This document shows positions 35,679-44,221 of a stretch of 64,000 nt of DNA, one piece after another. Origin of the DNA: Hymenobacter radiodurans (GTDB taxonomy: Bacteria; Bacteroidota; Bacteroidia; Cytophagales; Hymenobacteraceae); assembly GCF_004355185.1 (NCBI RefSeq), contig NZ_CP037922.1:3566001-3630000 (forward strand). The letters run 5' to 3'. Position 1 is the first letter of the stretch, and the number at the start of each line of letters is the position of its first letter. The translations under genes and the position numbers were made by a program. The notes beneath the pieces were generated by a model that was not told where the DNA came from, did no database searches, and worked only from the letters and a program-made list of their open reading frames with translations.

Positions 35679-36932
35679 CTGACCTTTTGTATACTCCGCC
35701 TCCAGGAAATAGGCGCCCCGCTGCACCAGTTGGGTACTATCGGGCAGAGAATCCAGGGGCGTAATGGCTACGTCCCCGTGTTGGACCGGACCGGCTTTTA
35801 CCTTATAGCGCCGGAATTGATACCCGTCGGGGGAAGCTCCTACCCTAGCGTATACATAGCTCACATCGCCGGCTTGAATCACGGCATCCTCGGGTAAGGT
35901 ACGCTGGCGAGCCCCCGCCGTCTGGATGCGGGCCGCCACATACTGGCCTGGCAATAGAGCCGCAGCGGTTTCGTCCTCCAGGTGAGCGTGCACCGTTACC
36001 GTATGCGCATCGTTGTCGAACGCCTTGCCGACGAGGTAAATGGAGGCGCGTTGCTGCTGATCGGTTGGGCTATTGGCCAGCTTGAAGAGCACCGTCTGGC
36101 CGGGGCGCACCTGGGCAATGTCCTTCTCAAACACTTTTAGCTCCAGATGCAGATGCGTGCGGTCCACTACTTCCACCAGCACATCCTGAGGATTAACAAA
36201 CTGGCCTGGATTGATATTCACCGCTTTCACGTACCCGCCGATGGGGCTGGTCAGCGTGACGCTGGGCGTGAGTGACGTAGCCCGAAGCCGCTCCGGTGTC
36301 AGCCCGATCAGGCGCAACTGGCCAGCCAGGGCGCGCTCGGTGGCTTGCTCAGTTTGGTAGTCGGCCTGGGCCTGCTGCAACCGGCGCTTGGAGCCGACAT
36401 CCTCTGCATCTAGTTCCTTCTGCCTATCCAGTTCCTGCTGCAGAAACTGCAGGCGCGCGCGCGCCTGCAAGTATTCCTGCTGCAATTTCAGATAATCGGG
36501 GTGGCGCAGAGTGGCCACCACAGCACCTTTAGCTACGAACTGACCCGGCAGCACCTTTACCTGCTGCACATAGCCCCCCATCACGGCACTTATGGAGGCA
36601 TAGCTCTGCGGAGGCACATCAATAAGCCCATTGGCTGCAATATCAGAGGTCATATTCTGATGCGTAAATCCGCCGGTGGTAATGCCGGCCCCTTGGTACT
36701 GCGTCGGACTGATAGACAGCACATTTTGCCCCCCGGCCGAAGCAGTCGAGTCTGGGGAAGCTGCTACCGGAGCCTGCGTGGTGGCAGGTTCACTCTTCGA
36801 CTGACAAGCCCCTAAGAGGGTTGCTGCGGCCAGCAGCAAGCCAATCAGTGCCAGGCCACGATACGACCAACGAACTAGGAACAGAGAAAAGGAAGACCGC
36901 CGAACAAGCATGATAAACAAGGAGAGATTCAT
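35673..36932 (-). CDS. CusB-type RND efflux adaptor, lipoprotein
   Basis: A membrane-fusion adaptor of about 419 residues for the heavy-metal RND pump encoded immediately upstream. It has a lipoprotein signal peptide with lipobox LLGAC, then a Ser/Pro/Ala linker. SYASISAVMGGYVQQVKVLPGQFVAKGAVVATL is the barrel-sandwich (lipoyl) entry, followed by a coiled-coil hairpin (LKLQQEYLQARARLQFLQQELDRQKEL) and VTLTSPIGGYVKAVNINPGQFV. A 22-bp perfect palindrome of alternating GC lies in the hairpin codons (36448-36469). The start is uncertain: in-frame ATGs at 36953, 36932 and 36911 all keep the lipobox. Only about 30 bp separate it from the pump gene. Confidence 0.9.
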   Translation of the reverse strand: MNLSLFIMLVRRSSFSLFLVRWSYRGLALIGLLLAAATLLGACQSKSEPATTQAPVAASPDSTASAGGQNVLSISPTQYQGAGITTGGFTHQNMTSDIAANGLIDVPPQSYASISAVMGGYVQQVKVLPGQFVAKGAVVATLRHPDYLKLQQEYLQARARLQFLQQELDRQKELDAEDVGSKRRLQQAQADYQTEQATERALAGQLRLIGLTPERLRATSLTPSVTLTSPIGGYVKAVNINPGQFVNPQDVLVEVVDRTHLHLELKVFEKDIAQVRPGQTVLFKLANSPTDQQQRASIYLVGKAFDNDAHTVTVHAHLEDETAAALLPGQYVAARIQTAGARQRTLPEDAVIQAGDVSYVYARVGASPDGYQFRRYKVKAGPVQHGDVAITPLDSLPDSTQLVQRGAYFLEAEYTKGQE

Positions 36933-36962
36933 AAAATAAGAGGGAGAAGCCACTGCGGGCAG

Positions 36963-39900
36963 CTATTGAACATCGGAGCCGGCCAGCGCCTGCAGCGCAA
37001 TAACAAGCTCATTATACTGGGTGGCCTGATCGAAATAGGCGGCTCGAATCTGCCACGCCGGCTCGGTATTCACCACGTAGGTCACGTAGTCGATGTCGCC
37101 GGCCCGCAGGCTTTTCTCGGCGGTGGTAAGGATAAGGCGGGCCTGGGGCAAGGCGGTCTGCTCGTAGTAGGTGATGGACGCGCGGGCGCGGGCAAGCTGC
37201 TGACGCAGCCCAGCCAACTGCCCCTGCAGCTGCACGGTGGCATAAGTCAGCTGAGTAGATGCCGTCTGTTCGGCAATGCGGGCGGCAGCGACTCTATTTT
37301 TCTGCACTCCACCGAGCAGCGGCAGCGATACGCCCACCTGCCCCACGTTAAAGCCGCCTTCTTGATTGATAGTCTGATTGAAGTAGCCAGCCCGCAGGTC
37401 GGGCAAGCGGCGTAGCTGCTCTACTTTGGTTTGCTGCTGACTCGCCACCATTTCCTGCCGTAGCAAGGCAAGTGTGGGGTTGGTATCAGCGCTCAGGCCA
37501 GCAGTGTCGGCGGCAGTCAGCGGAGCCAGCAGTTGGGTGGTTGTGTCGATGGTGGCCAGCATGCCGATCGTGCCCAGTAGCACACCCAACTGCTGGCGCT
37601 GCACCTGCACCTGAGTGCGCAGCGTAGCCAGACGATTACGCAGCTCCAGCGAGCGGGCCGCCGCCGACACCTGCTCGAGGCGGTTGGTTTCGCCGGTACG
37701 GTAGCGCACTTCGGCCGCGCGGGCAGCCCGGCTGTAGAGGCTATCCTGTTGGCGCAGCAGCGCGGTGCGGCGGTAATCGGTCAGTAATTGGTAATAGGCG
37801 CTGCGAATCTGCTGGGCAAGTTGGCGGCGCTGCACCCAACCACGCTGCTCGGCTGTTAGCACCTGGCTTTCCAAGAGGCGGCGTTGCGCGGTATACACCA
37901 TTGGCAGAGAGGTTTGCTGAATGATATTCACCGTTCGGTCGTTGAGCGGCCCCTGAATCTTGCCATACTGAATGTCGACCAGAGTGCGCGGAATGTCGTA
38001 GCCAGTGCGCGTTAACGCCCGTTGCCGACTCACCTCCAGCGTCGCTGATTCGATGAGCAGATTTTGCTGCAAACCGGTTTGCAGAGCCTGAGTCAACGTG
38101 AGCGGCGTGCCCGGCGGTGGCAGCACAGGCGGTGAAGTCGGCGCTGCCGACGAGGTTTGCGCGCTGACGGGCGTAGTCAAGCCCAAGATTCCTAGACTAA
38201 GGCCTACGAGCAGCACGACGCGGAAGGCGTGGCTGGCACCTGCCAAAGCTGGCTGCTCGGGTGCCTCGGTGGGGTCGTCGGATTCCGTCGGACTTGGCTC
38301 CCCATCTTTGGTGAACAGCGTATACAGAACTGGCAGCAACACCAGCGTGAGGAGAGTAGCCGAAATTAGCCCCCCAATAACTACCGTGGCCAAAGGCTTC
38401 TGCACCTCAGCGCCGGCCGCCTTCGAGAGGGCCATGGGCAGGAAACCCAGCGCCGCCACCGCCGCAGTCAGCAGTACTGGCCGGAAGCGCTCGGCGGTGG
38501 CTTTCAGCACGCGGGCGTGCACGCTTTTCACGCCCGCACCAGCAAATTCGTTGACGCTGGCCAGCAGCACAATACCATTGAGCACGGCCACACCAAAGAG
38601 AGCAATAAAGCCCACGCCAGCCGAGATACTAAAAGGCATACCCCGCACCCACAGCGCCAGGATGCCGCCAATAGCGGCCAGCGGGATGCCAGTGAAAATC
38701 AGCGCCGCCTGTTTCACGGAACGGAAAGACAGGTACAGCAGCAGAAAAATCAGGCCCAGCGCTACCGGCACGGCCACTTGCAGGCGGTCTTTGGCCTGCT
38801 GCAAGTTCTCAAATTGCCCCCCATACGCCAGCGAGTAGCCCGTGGGCAGTGGCAGGCCCTTCGTCAGGGTCTGCTGAATTTCTTCCACCAGGCTTTCCAC
38901 GTCGCGGTTGCGCACGTTCACCCCAATGTTGATGCGCCGCCGGGCATTATCACGCGACACTTGAGCCGGGGCGTTGCGAAAAGCCACCGTAGCCACCTCC
39001 GATAAAGGTATTTTTTGTCCGCTAGGCAAGTCTACGTACAGACTGTTCAAATCCTGCAAGCCCCGGCGGCTGGCCGAATCGAGGCGCACCACTAGGTCGT
39101 AGCGCCGCTCGCCCTCGTACACTTGCCCGGCCACGTCGCCGGCAAATGAGGCGCGCACCAGCACGTTCAGGTCGGCCACGTTCAGGCCGTAGCGGGCCAG
39201 CTTCTGGCGGTCGTAGAGTACGCGCAGCTGCGGCAGAGCCACAATCTGCTCCACTTTCAGGTCACCTACGCCGGCAAGTGGCCGAATCAGGGCGGCGGCC
39301 TGGTTGGCTTTGTCGTAGAGCACGTCTAGATCGTCGCCGTAGATTTTGATGCTGATATCGGACTTGGAACCCGAAATAAGTTCGTTGAAGCGCATCTGGA
39401 TGGGCTGCTGAAACTCCAGCGTGATGCCCGGAATGCCGGCTAGGGCCTCGTTCATCTTACTGGCCAACTCCTCGCGCGAGTCAGCCGAGGTCCACTGACT
39501 CTGATCTTTAAGTACTACAATCTGGTCCGAATCTTCCAAGGACATCGGGTCGGTGGGTATTTCCGAAGTCCCGATTTTGCCTACCACCTGCTCTATCTCC
39601 GGAAACTGGTTTAGCAGGATTTTCTGGACTTTGGTAGTAGTGGCAATGGTTTGGGAAAGCGAGCTGCCGGGCTTAATGCCCACATACACGGCGAAGTCGC
39701 CCTCATCGAGCTGGGGGACAAATTCGCCCCCCATACGCAGAAAAATGCCCCCCGCAACCAGCAGCAGTACCACAGCACCACCCACCACAGCGCGACGCAT
39801 GCGCAACGCGCCGTGGATAATGGGACGATAGCCGCGGTACAGGAATTTCATCAGGCGGTCGGCCAGCGTACCTTCCTCCTTGATGTCTTTGCGCAGCGCC

Positions 39901-41396
39901 CATGCGGCCACCGCCGGCACATAGGTCATGCACAGCAGCATGGCCCCAAGGATGGCAAAGCTCACCGTGAGAGCCATGGGCCGAAACATCTTACCTTCGA
40001 TGCCGGTCAGGGCCAGAATGGGAAAGTACACGATCAGGATGATGAGCTGCCCGAACAACGCCGAGCGCATCATGCGGGTAGCAGCCCCTTCGGCAATCTG
40101 GTCCATGGTTTCGTGCTGCGACTGAGCCCGGTGGTGTACCAACTGAAAAATCATGGCCTCCACAATAATCACCGCCCCATCGACAATCAGCCCGAAGTCT
40201 AGCGCCCCAAGCGACATCAGGTTGGCCGACACGCCGAAGGTGTGCATCAGTCCCAATGCAAAGAGCATACACAGCGGAATCATGCTGGCTACCACTAGCC
40301 CCGCGCGCAGGTTGCCCAGCACCAGCAGCAGCACCAGAATAACGATAATGCCCCCCTCAATCAGGTTTTTGCTTACCGTGTGAATGGCCTTATCAATGAG
40401 CTTGGTACGATCCAGAAACGGATCAATAGTCACGCCTTTGGGCAGCATTTTCTGGATTTCGACTACCTGCGCTTTTACGCCCTGGATAGTTTGTTCCGAC
40501 GAAGCACCTTTGAGCATGAGCACGATGCCGCCCACAGTTTCGCCCTTGCCGTCGCGCGTCATGGCTCCGTAGCGCATGGCGTGGCCGAAGCCCACCTCGG
40601 CCACATCGTGCACCAGCAGCGGCGTGGTCCCCGATTGCTTCACCACGATATTGCCGATGTCCTGCAGGGAAGTAACGCGGCCCTCACCGCGAATAAAGTA
40701 AGCGTTCGGACCGCGCTCTAGGTAGCTGCCGCCCGTGTTTGCGTTGTTGGCCTGCAGGGCCCGAAACAGCTCGGCCATGCTGACGCCCGCCGCGTTGAGG
40801 CGGTCGGGATTGACGCTTACCTCGTATTGACGCACGTAGCCGCCGAAGCTACTCACTTCTACCACGCCCAGTACGCTGGCCAGCTGCCGCTTCACTATCC
40901 AATCTTGGAGGTCGCGCAGATCAGATAGGGAGAACTTCTTCTCGTAGCCTGGCTCCACGCGTAGGGAGTACTGAAAAATTTCGCCCAAGCCCGTAGAAAT
41001 CGGCCCCATTTCGGGGCGGCCGGCGTCAGCGCCGAGGTTGCCTTCGGCTGATTTGAGCTTTTCGGCTACCAATTGGCGGTTGCGGTACGTATCGGCATCG
41101 TCGTCGAATACGACTGTGATGACCGAGAGGCCGAAACGCGAGTTAGAACGGATTTCCGTCACGCCCGGTACGGTCCGCAACTGCTGTTCCAGGGGCACCG
41201 TGAGCAATTGCTCCACTTCCTGCGCGGCCAGCGCCGGCGATTGCGTGATAACCTGAACCTGATTGTTTGTAATATCAGGAATGGCGTCTAGCGGCAGGCG
41301 CATGGCCGCATAACCACCCCAGGCAACGAGCCCCACGACCATCAGGAACACGAAAAGCTTGTTGCGGATGCTGGCCGCGATAATCTTAGAAAGCAT
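36963..41396 (-). CDS. CusA/CzcA heavy-metal RND pump fused to a TolC-like outer-membrane factor
   Basis: A 1477-residue fusion. Residues 1 to about 1040 are an HME-type RND permease: start MLSKIIAASIRNKLFVFLMVVGL, LPLDAIPDITNNQVQVIT, TM4 signature DFGLIVDGAVIIVEAM, second half FIALFGVAVLNGIVLLASVNEF. A charged linker follows, then a hydrophobic segment (about residues 1058-1076, VVLLVGLSLGILGLTTPVSA) with an A-x-A-like end before QTSS. Residues 1085-1477 are an OEP/TolC domain (LTLTQALQTGLQQNLLIES ... GFNVGQVGVSLPLLGG). The internal segment looks like a signal peptide, which would place the OMF domain outside the inner membrane. The start at 41396 discards 51 unconvincing upstream codons. 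Metal specificity unknown. Confidence 0.93.
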   Translation of the reverse strand: MLSKIIAASIRNKLFVFLMVVGLVAWGGYAAMRLPLDAIPDITNNQVQVITQSPALAAQEVEQLLTVPLEQQLRTVPGVTEIRSNSRFGLSVITVVFDDDADTYRNRQLVAEKLKSAEGNLGADAGRPEMGPISTGLGEIFQYSLRVEPGYEKKFSLSDLRDLQDWIVKRQLASVLGVVEVSSFGGYVRQYEVSVNPDRLNAAGVSMAELFRALQANNANTGGSYLERGPNAYFIRGEGRVTSLQDIGNIVVKQSGTTPLLVHDVAEVGFGHAMRYGAMTRDGKGETVGGIVLMLKGASSEQTIQGVKAQVVEIQKMLPKGVTIDPFLDRTKLIDKAIHTVSKNLIEGGIIVILVLLLVLGNLRAGLVVASMIPLCMLFALGLMHTFGVSANLMSLGALDFGLIVDGAVIIVEAMIFQLVHHRAQSQHETMDQIAEGAATRMMRSALFGQLIILIVYFPILALTGIEGKMFRPMALTVSFAILGAMLLCMTYVPAVAAWALRKDIKEEGTLADRLMKFLYRGYRPIIHGALRMRRAVVGGAVVLLLVAGGIFLRMGGEFVPQLDEGDFAVYVGIKPGSSLSQTIATTTKVQKILLNQFPEIEQVVGKIGTSEIPTDPMSLEDSDQIVVLKDQSQWTSADSREELASKMNEALAGIPGITLEFQQPIQMRFNELISGSKSDISIKIYGDDLDVLYDKANQAAALIRPLAGVGDLKVEQIVALPQLRVLYDRQKLARYGLNVADLNVLVRASFAGDVAGQVYEGERRYDLVVRLDSASRRGLQDLNSLYVDLPSGQKIPLSEVATVAFRNAPAQVSRDNARRRINIGVNVRNRDVESLVEEIQQTLTKGLPLPTGYSLAYGGQFENLQQAKDRLQVAVPVALGLIFLLLYLSFRSVKQAALIFTGIPLAAIGGILALWVRGMPFSISAGVGFIALFGVAVLNGIVLLASVNEFAGAGVKSVHARVLKATAERFRPVLLTAAVAALGFLPMALSKAAGAEVQKPLATVVIGGLISATLLTLVLLPVLYTLFTKDGEPSPTESDDPTEAPEQPALAGASHAFRVVLLVGLSLGILGLTTPVSAQTSSAAPTSPPVLPPPGTPLTLTQALQTGLQQNLLIESATLEVSRQRALTRTGYDIPRTLVDIQYGKIQGPLNDRTVNIIQQTSLPMVYTAQRRLLESQVLTAEQRGWVQRRQLAQQIRSAYYQLLTDYRRTALLRQQDSLYSRAARAAEVRYRTGETNRLEQVSAAARSLELRNRLATLRTQVQVQRQQLGVLLGTIGMLATIDTTTQLLAPLTAADTAGLSADTNPTLALLRQEMVASQQQTKVEQLRRLPDLRAGYFNQTINQEGGFNVGQVGVSLPLLGGVQKNRVAAARIAEQTASTQLTYATVQLQGQLAGLRQQLARARASITYYEQTALPQARLILTTAEKSLRAGDIDYVTYVVNTEPAWQIRAAYFDQATQYNELVIALQALAGSDVQ

Positions 41397-41645
41397 ACGA
41401 TGAGAGGTTGTGCTCAGAGGCTGCGCCACCAGGGTGCAGAGCCGAATGGTACGAACTGGCGCGGGGCTAGGGGGACAAAAAAGCCCCCCACCAGACTCGA
41501 ACCAGATAAGCATAGCGATGTTGCAGTCGCTAATAGCGAGTTGCTGCAACAGTGAGCAAGAGGTAAAAGCAAATAGGTCAGGACAGACCTGGGGCTTGGC
41601 CCCTTAATTCGGGCTGGGCAGATAACGCCCTTGATTACCTTAGAA

Positions 41646-42047
41646 CTAGGCTCGCGGTGGCTGCAAAAGCCCCCCGCAGTAAGCGTAGGTGTAAGAAACC
41701 GTAGCCACCGATTGATACGAGCAAGCTGGCCTACGCGGACCTGAGATAGCCACAATCAACTGCTGGGCAGGTACCACGTATTCCAGATTTGGGCAATGGT
41801 GCTGCCCATGGAGCGGTAGCTGATCGTGCTCAGGCGAGGGAGGACATTGATACATGGCCGTACTGCCCGCGCCGTAGTGCGTACCCAGAAATTGCCGAAA
41901 CGAGAGCTCCCCGCCTTGTGTGGATTGGTGGAATTTGTAGTGTTGCACCAGCTGCGGCAGCTTGCCCAGCTCTTCCACGTCGTTCTGCGGCATCAGGCCA
42001 CCAACGAGCATAATCAGGCTAAGAAATAGGGCTACAACTGGTTGCAT
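41646..42047 (-). CDS. Small His/Cys-containing protein before the metal pump
   Basis: A 133-residue exported or membrane-anchored protein: hydrophobic N terminus MQPVVALFLSLIMLVGGLMP, then LGKLPQLVQHYKFHQ and GELSFRQFLGTHYGAGS. A His-rich segment follows (PPSPEHDQLPLHGQHHCP), then a segment LEYVVPAQQ. Small proteins with the same order (leader, L-x-x-H-Y-x-x-H, then HYG, then a His-rich part) stand before CzcA-type genes in many Bacteroidota. The His and Cys residues suggest metal binding, but no function is established. It is co-directional with the pump fusion gene, about 250 bp upstream, with three GCCCCCC motif copies in the gap. Confidence 0.75.
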   Translation of the reverse strand: MQPVVALFLSLIMLVGGLMPQNDVEELGKLPQLVQHYKFHQSTQGGELSFRQFLGTHYGAGSTAMYQCPPSPEHDQLPLHGQHHCPNLEYVVPAQQLIVAISGPRRPACSYQSVATVSYTYAYCGGLLQPPRA

Positions 42048-42055
42048 ACTGGCCA

Positions 42056-42063
42056 CAAAGGTA
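42056..42063 (-). promoter_or_regulatory. Putative -7 box of the metal-efflux operon
   Basis: Minus-strand TACCTTTG matches the Bacteroidota TAnnTTTG box 8 bp before the start of the small His/Cys protein. A TTG at the proper -33 distance was not found. Confidence 0.35.
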
Positions 42064-42241
42064 AGATGACTCGCCAATAGTAGCCTCCAGCAGAGATAGA
42101 ATTATGAAAACGGACTGGCGCTGGCCGGCCAACATAGTGGGTACACTCCCTAACAGTGCGCAACACCTAGAACTCGAAGGCAGTAGATTTTATAGGTCGG
42201 GAGAACAGTGCACGCGCCCCTACGCATATTCTTAATAAAGC

Positions 42242-42277
42242 AAAAGCCCCATTTCTTATTCGGAAACGGGGCTTTTT
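42242..42277 (-). terminator. Terminator of the tRNA-Ser pair
   Basis: AAAAGCCCC and GGGGCTTTTT with further pairing (TTTC/GAAA) lie directly after the 3' end of the tRNA-Ser genes on the minus strand. Confidence 0.85.
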
Positions 42278-42279
42278 GT

Positions 42280-42363
42280 AGAGAGCGAGGGATTCGAACC
42301 CCCGGAGGTTTAACCCTCAACGGTTTTCAAGACCGCCGCAATCGACCACTCTGCCAGCTCTCT
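42280..42363 (-). tRNA. tRNA-Ser (UGA)
   Basis: Acceptor stem AGAGAGC/GCTCTCT, D arm with GGTCGATTGCGGC, anticodon loop CTTGAAA (anticodon TGA), a long variable arm (GTTGAGGGTTAAACCTC) typical of class II tRNAs, and T loop GGTTCGAATCC. No CCA is encoded in the gene. Confidence 0.95.
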
Positions 42364-42389
42364 AGGTCACGCGTAATTTTAATCAATGC

Positions 42390-42475
42390 AGAGAGGGGGG
42401 GATTCGAACCCCCGATACCGTTGCCGGTATAACGGATTTCGAATCCGTCGCATTCGACCACTCTGCCACCTCTCT
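42390..42475 (-). tRNA. tRNA-Ser (CGA)
   Basis: Acceptor stem AGAGAGG/CCTCTCT, anticodon loop TTCGAAA (anticodon CGA), long variable arm (TATACCGGCAACGGTATC) and T loop GGTTCGAATCC. It lies 26 bp upstream of tRNA-Ser(UGA) on the same strand, so both are probably made from one transcript. Confidence 0.95.
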
Positions 42476-42507
42476 AACGTTTCCCCAATCAGGCGGTTTG
42501 GGGACGG

Positions 42508-42537
42508 CAAAAGTAAGAGGCAAATGACAATTAGCAA
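42508..42537 (-). promoter_or_regulatory. Promoter of the tRNA-Ser pair
   Basis: On the minus strand TTG, 19 bp, then TACTTTTG. This matches the Bacteroidota housekeeping consensus (TTG/TTTG, 19-21 bp, TAnnTTTG) and ends about 33 bp before tRNA-Ser(CGA). Confidence 0.7.
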
Positions 42538-42583
42538 TAAGTACGGCGTAATTAATAGTTGAAATTTTACGCTCTGCTCAATT

Positions 42584-43579
42584 TCAGGTTTTCTCAACCG
42601 TGGCCAGACGCCGTCCACTGATAGCCACAGGTAGGTTTGCAATGGTCCGCAGACGCCCCGTAACGGCATCTATACTGACGTTCACCTCAAAGCCCAGAAT
42701 CAGGGTCATGCACACAAAATCCAGCCACACCATAAAGCCCACCAGCGTACCGATAGAGCCATAAAAGTGGTTGTAACTGTCGAAAATCTTGATGTAGAGA
42801 ATGAATAGAAAAGATACCAAAAAGATGAGCAGCGTAGCTACTACCGCGCCTGCCGAGAGGAAAGGCCATTTGTCGTGCACGGGCGGCACGTAGTAATAAA
42901 TGACACAAGTGATGAGCAGGAATAGCCCGGCAACTGATCCGTATTTGAGCAGGTTAATCAACTGATTAGTCAGTTCAGCGGGCACTATTTCGTAGAATAC
43001 CAGCGTATCGATGATATACGTGCCGAAGAAAATGCCCGCTATGGCGAACAAAAGCACGAACGATAGCACAATGGTCAGCAGGGTGGCAATGACACGCTTG
43101 CGCACGTAGGTTCGGCGCTTAAACGACGGATATTTCTTCTCAAACGCATCCAGCAGAGCCATGATACCATTGGAGGAAAGTACTAGCGCCGTCAGAAAAC
43201 CGAAGGACAGCAACCCGCCGTGCGGGATGTTGATGATGTCCTCAATAGTATCGGCCGTAGCCACATACATTTCGCGGGGCATGATATCGCGCAGAAACTG
43301 AAGGATATCAATGTTCAGCTGCGGAATAGGGATGTAGGGAATAAGCGTGAACAGGAATATGATAGTGGGGAAAATGGCGATAGTAAAGTTGAACGCCATG
43401 TAACTGGCCCGCTTGGTGATGCTGTCCAGCTTCAGCTCCTGAATCATGCGGTCGAGCACATCGTACACCGATGCTTGGCCGTGGTTGAAGCGCAGGCGCT
43501 TGAGCCACACGATGAACTTGCGGTATGAACGCCGGCGGCGCACCTCGGAGTAGTGGTAGCGGCGAACGGGGTTTCTCAT
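42584..43579 (-). CDS. YihY/BrkB family membrane protein
   Basis: A 331-residue inner-membrane protein of the YihY/virulence factor BrkB family with about six helices. Family features: MIQELKLDSITKRASYMAFNFTIAIFPTIIFLFTLIPYIP (helix 1), LLSFGFLTALVLSSNGIMALLDAFEKKY, IIDTLVFYEIVPAELTNQLINLLKYGSVAGLFLLITCVIYYYVPP (V-P-P after the helix is typical), and FYGSIGTLVGFMVWLDFVCMTLILGFEVN. The molecular function of the family is unproven despite its old name (RNase BN). The N terminus is strongly basic. Monocistronic or first after the thioesterase group. Confidence 0.92.
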   Translation of the reverse strand: MRNPVRRYHYSEVRRRRSYRKFIVWLKRLRFNHGQASVYDVLDRMIQELKLDSITKRASYMAFNFTIAIFPTIIFLFTLIPYIPIPQLNIDILQFLRDIMPREMYVATADTIEDIINIPHGGLLSFGFLTALVLSSNGIMALLDAFEKKYPSFKRRTYVRKRVIATLLTIVLSFVLLFAIAGIFFGTYIIDTLVFYEIVPAELTNQLINLLKYGSVAGLFLLITCVIYYYVPPVHDKWPFLSAGAVVATLLIFLVSFLFILYIKIFDSYNHFYGSIGTLVGFMVWLDFVCMTLILGFEVNVSIDAVTGRLRTIANLPVAISGRRLATVEKT

Positions 43580-43701
43580 AGATCAACGGTCAACGTACAA
43601 TCGGCATAACAATTTGCCCCCCAGAAGGTGTTCATCGTTTCCTGCTTTCCTTTCCAATCACATGAACTCAGTGACAGAAGGCTGCTTGCAATCAAGAACT
43701 G

Positions 43702-44205
43702 TTACTTATCCTTTTTAGGAGCAAAAGCCGCGGGTGCTGGAGCGTCGGGGGGCAATTTAGAAGACGTAGGCGTAAGCGGTCCAGCTGTTTCGTCCTCGGT
43801 AAAGTAGGGAGCGAGCTTATTTTGGATAGCGTCGGGAATCGGAACTGGCCGACCTGTAGCCGTACTTACAAACACCATCAGCGTATGGCCTTCGGTGAGT
43901 AGCTCTAAGCCTTCGTTGTAGATCTCGTATTCAAACATTACCCTCGACCCTTCCGCTGGCTGGCGCAGCAACAATCTCACGGTTAGCAAGTCGTCGTAGC
44001 GGGCGGGGCGGCGGAAGCGGGTGCGTATCTCCCCTACTGGCATGCCTACGCCATCGGCTTCCAAATCTTTGTACCGGATACCTAATTGCCGAAAAGCTTC
44101 CGTCCGGGCGACCTCGAAGTAGGCGGCATAGTTGCCGTGGTACACGTAGCCCATCTGGTCGGTTTCGGCATAGCGGACGCGGATTTGGATATCGGAAGTG
44201 TACAT
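43702..44205 (-). CDS. 4-hydroxybenzoyl-CoA thioesterase-type (YbgC-like) acyl-CoA thioesterase
   Basis: A 167-residue hotdog-fold thioesterase that hydrolyses acyl-CoA in the cytoplasm. The active-site block RVRYAETDQMGYVYHGNYAAYFEVAR carries the catalytic Asp16 and the conserved H-G-N-Y. The rest of the hotdog follows as IRTRFRRPARYDDLLTVRL and VMFEYEIYNEGLELLTEGHTLMVFV. A C-terminal extension of about 35 residues is Pro/Ala/Thr-rich and includes a GGGGGGCAATT motif copy in its codons. It begins 16 bp after the mltG stop, so it is likely in one operon with mltG. Confidence 0.92.
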   Translation of the reverse strand: MYTSDIQIRVRYAETDQMGYVYHGNYAAYFEVARTEAFRQLGIRYKDLEADGVGMPVGEIRTRFRRPARYDDLLTVRLLLRQPAEGSRVMFEYEIYNEGLELLTEGHTLMVFVSTATGRPVPIPDAIQNKLAPYFTEDETAGPLTPTSSKLPPDAPAPAAFAPKKDK

Positions 44206-44221
44206 AGACGGAAGGTAGGGG

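Noticed and set aside
39651..40202. 183-codon plus-strand frame
   Set aside because: Antisense to the RND pump fusion; composition rich in His/Gln as expected for a shadow frame.
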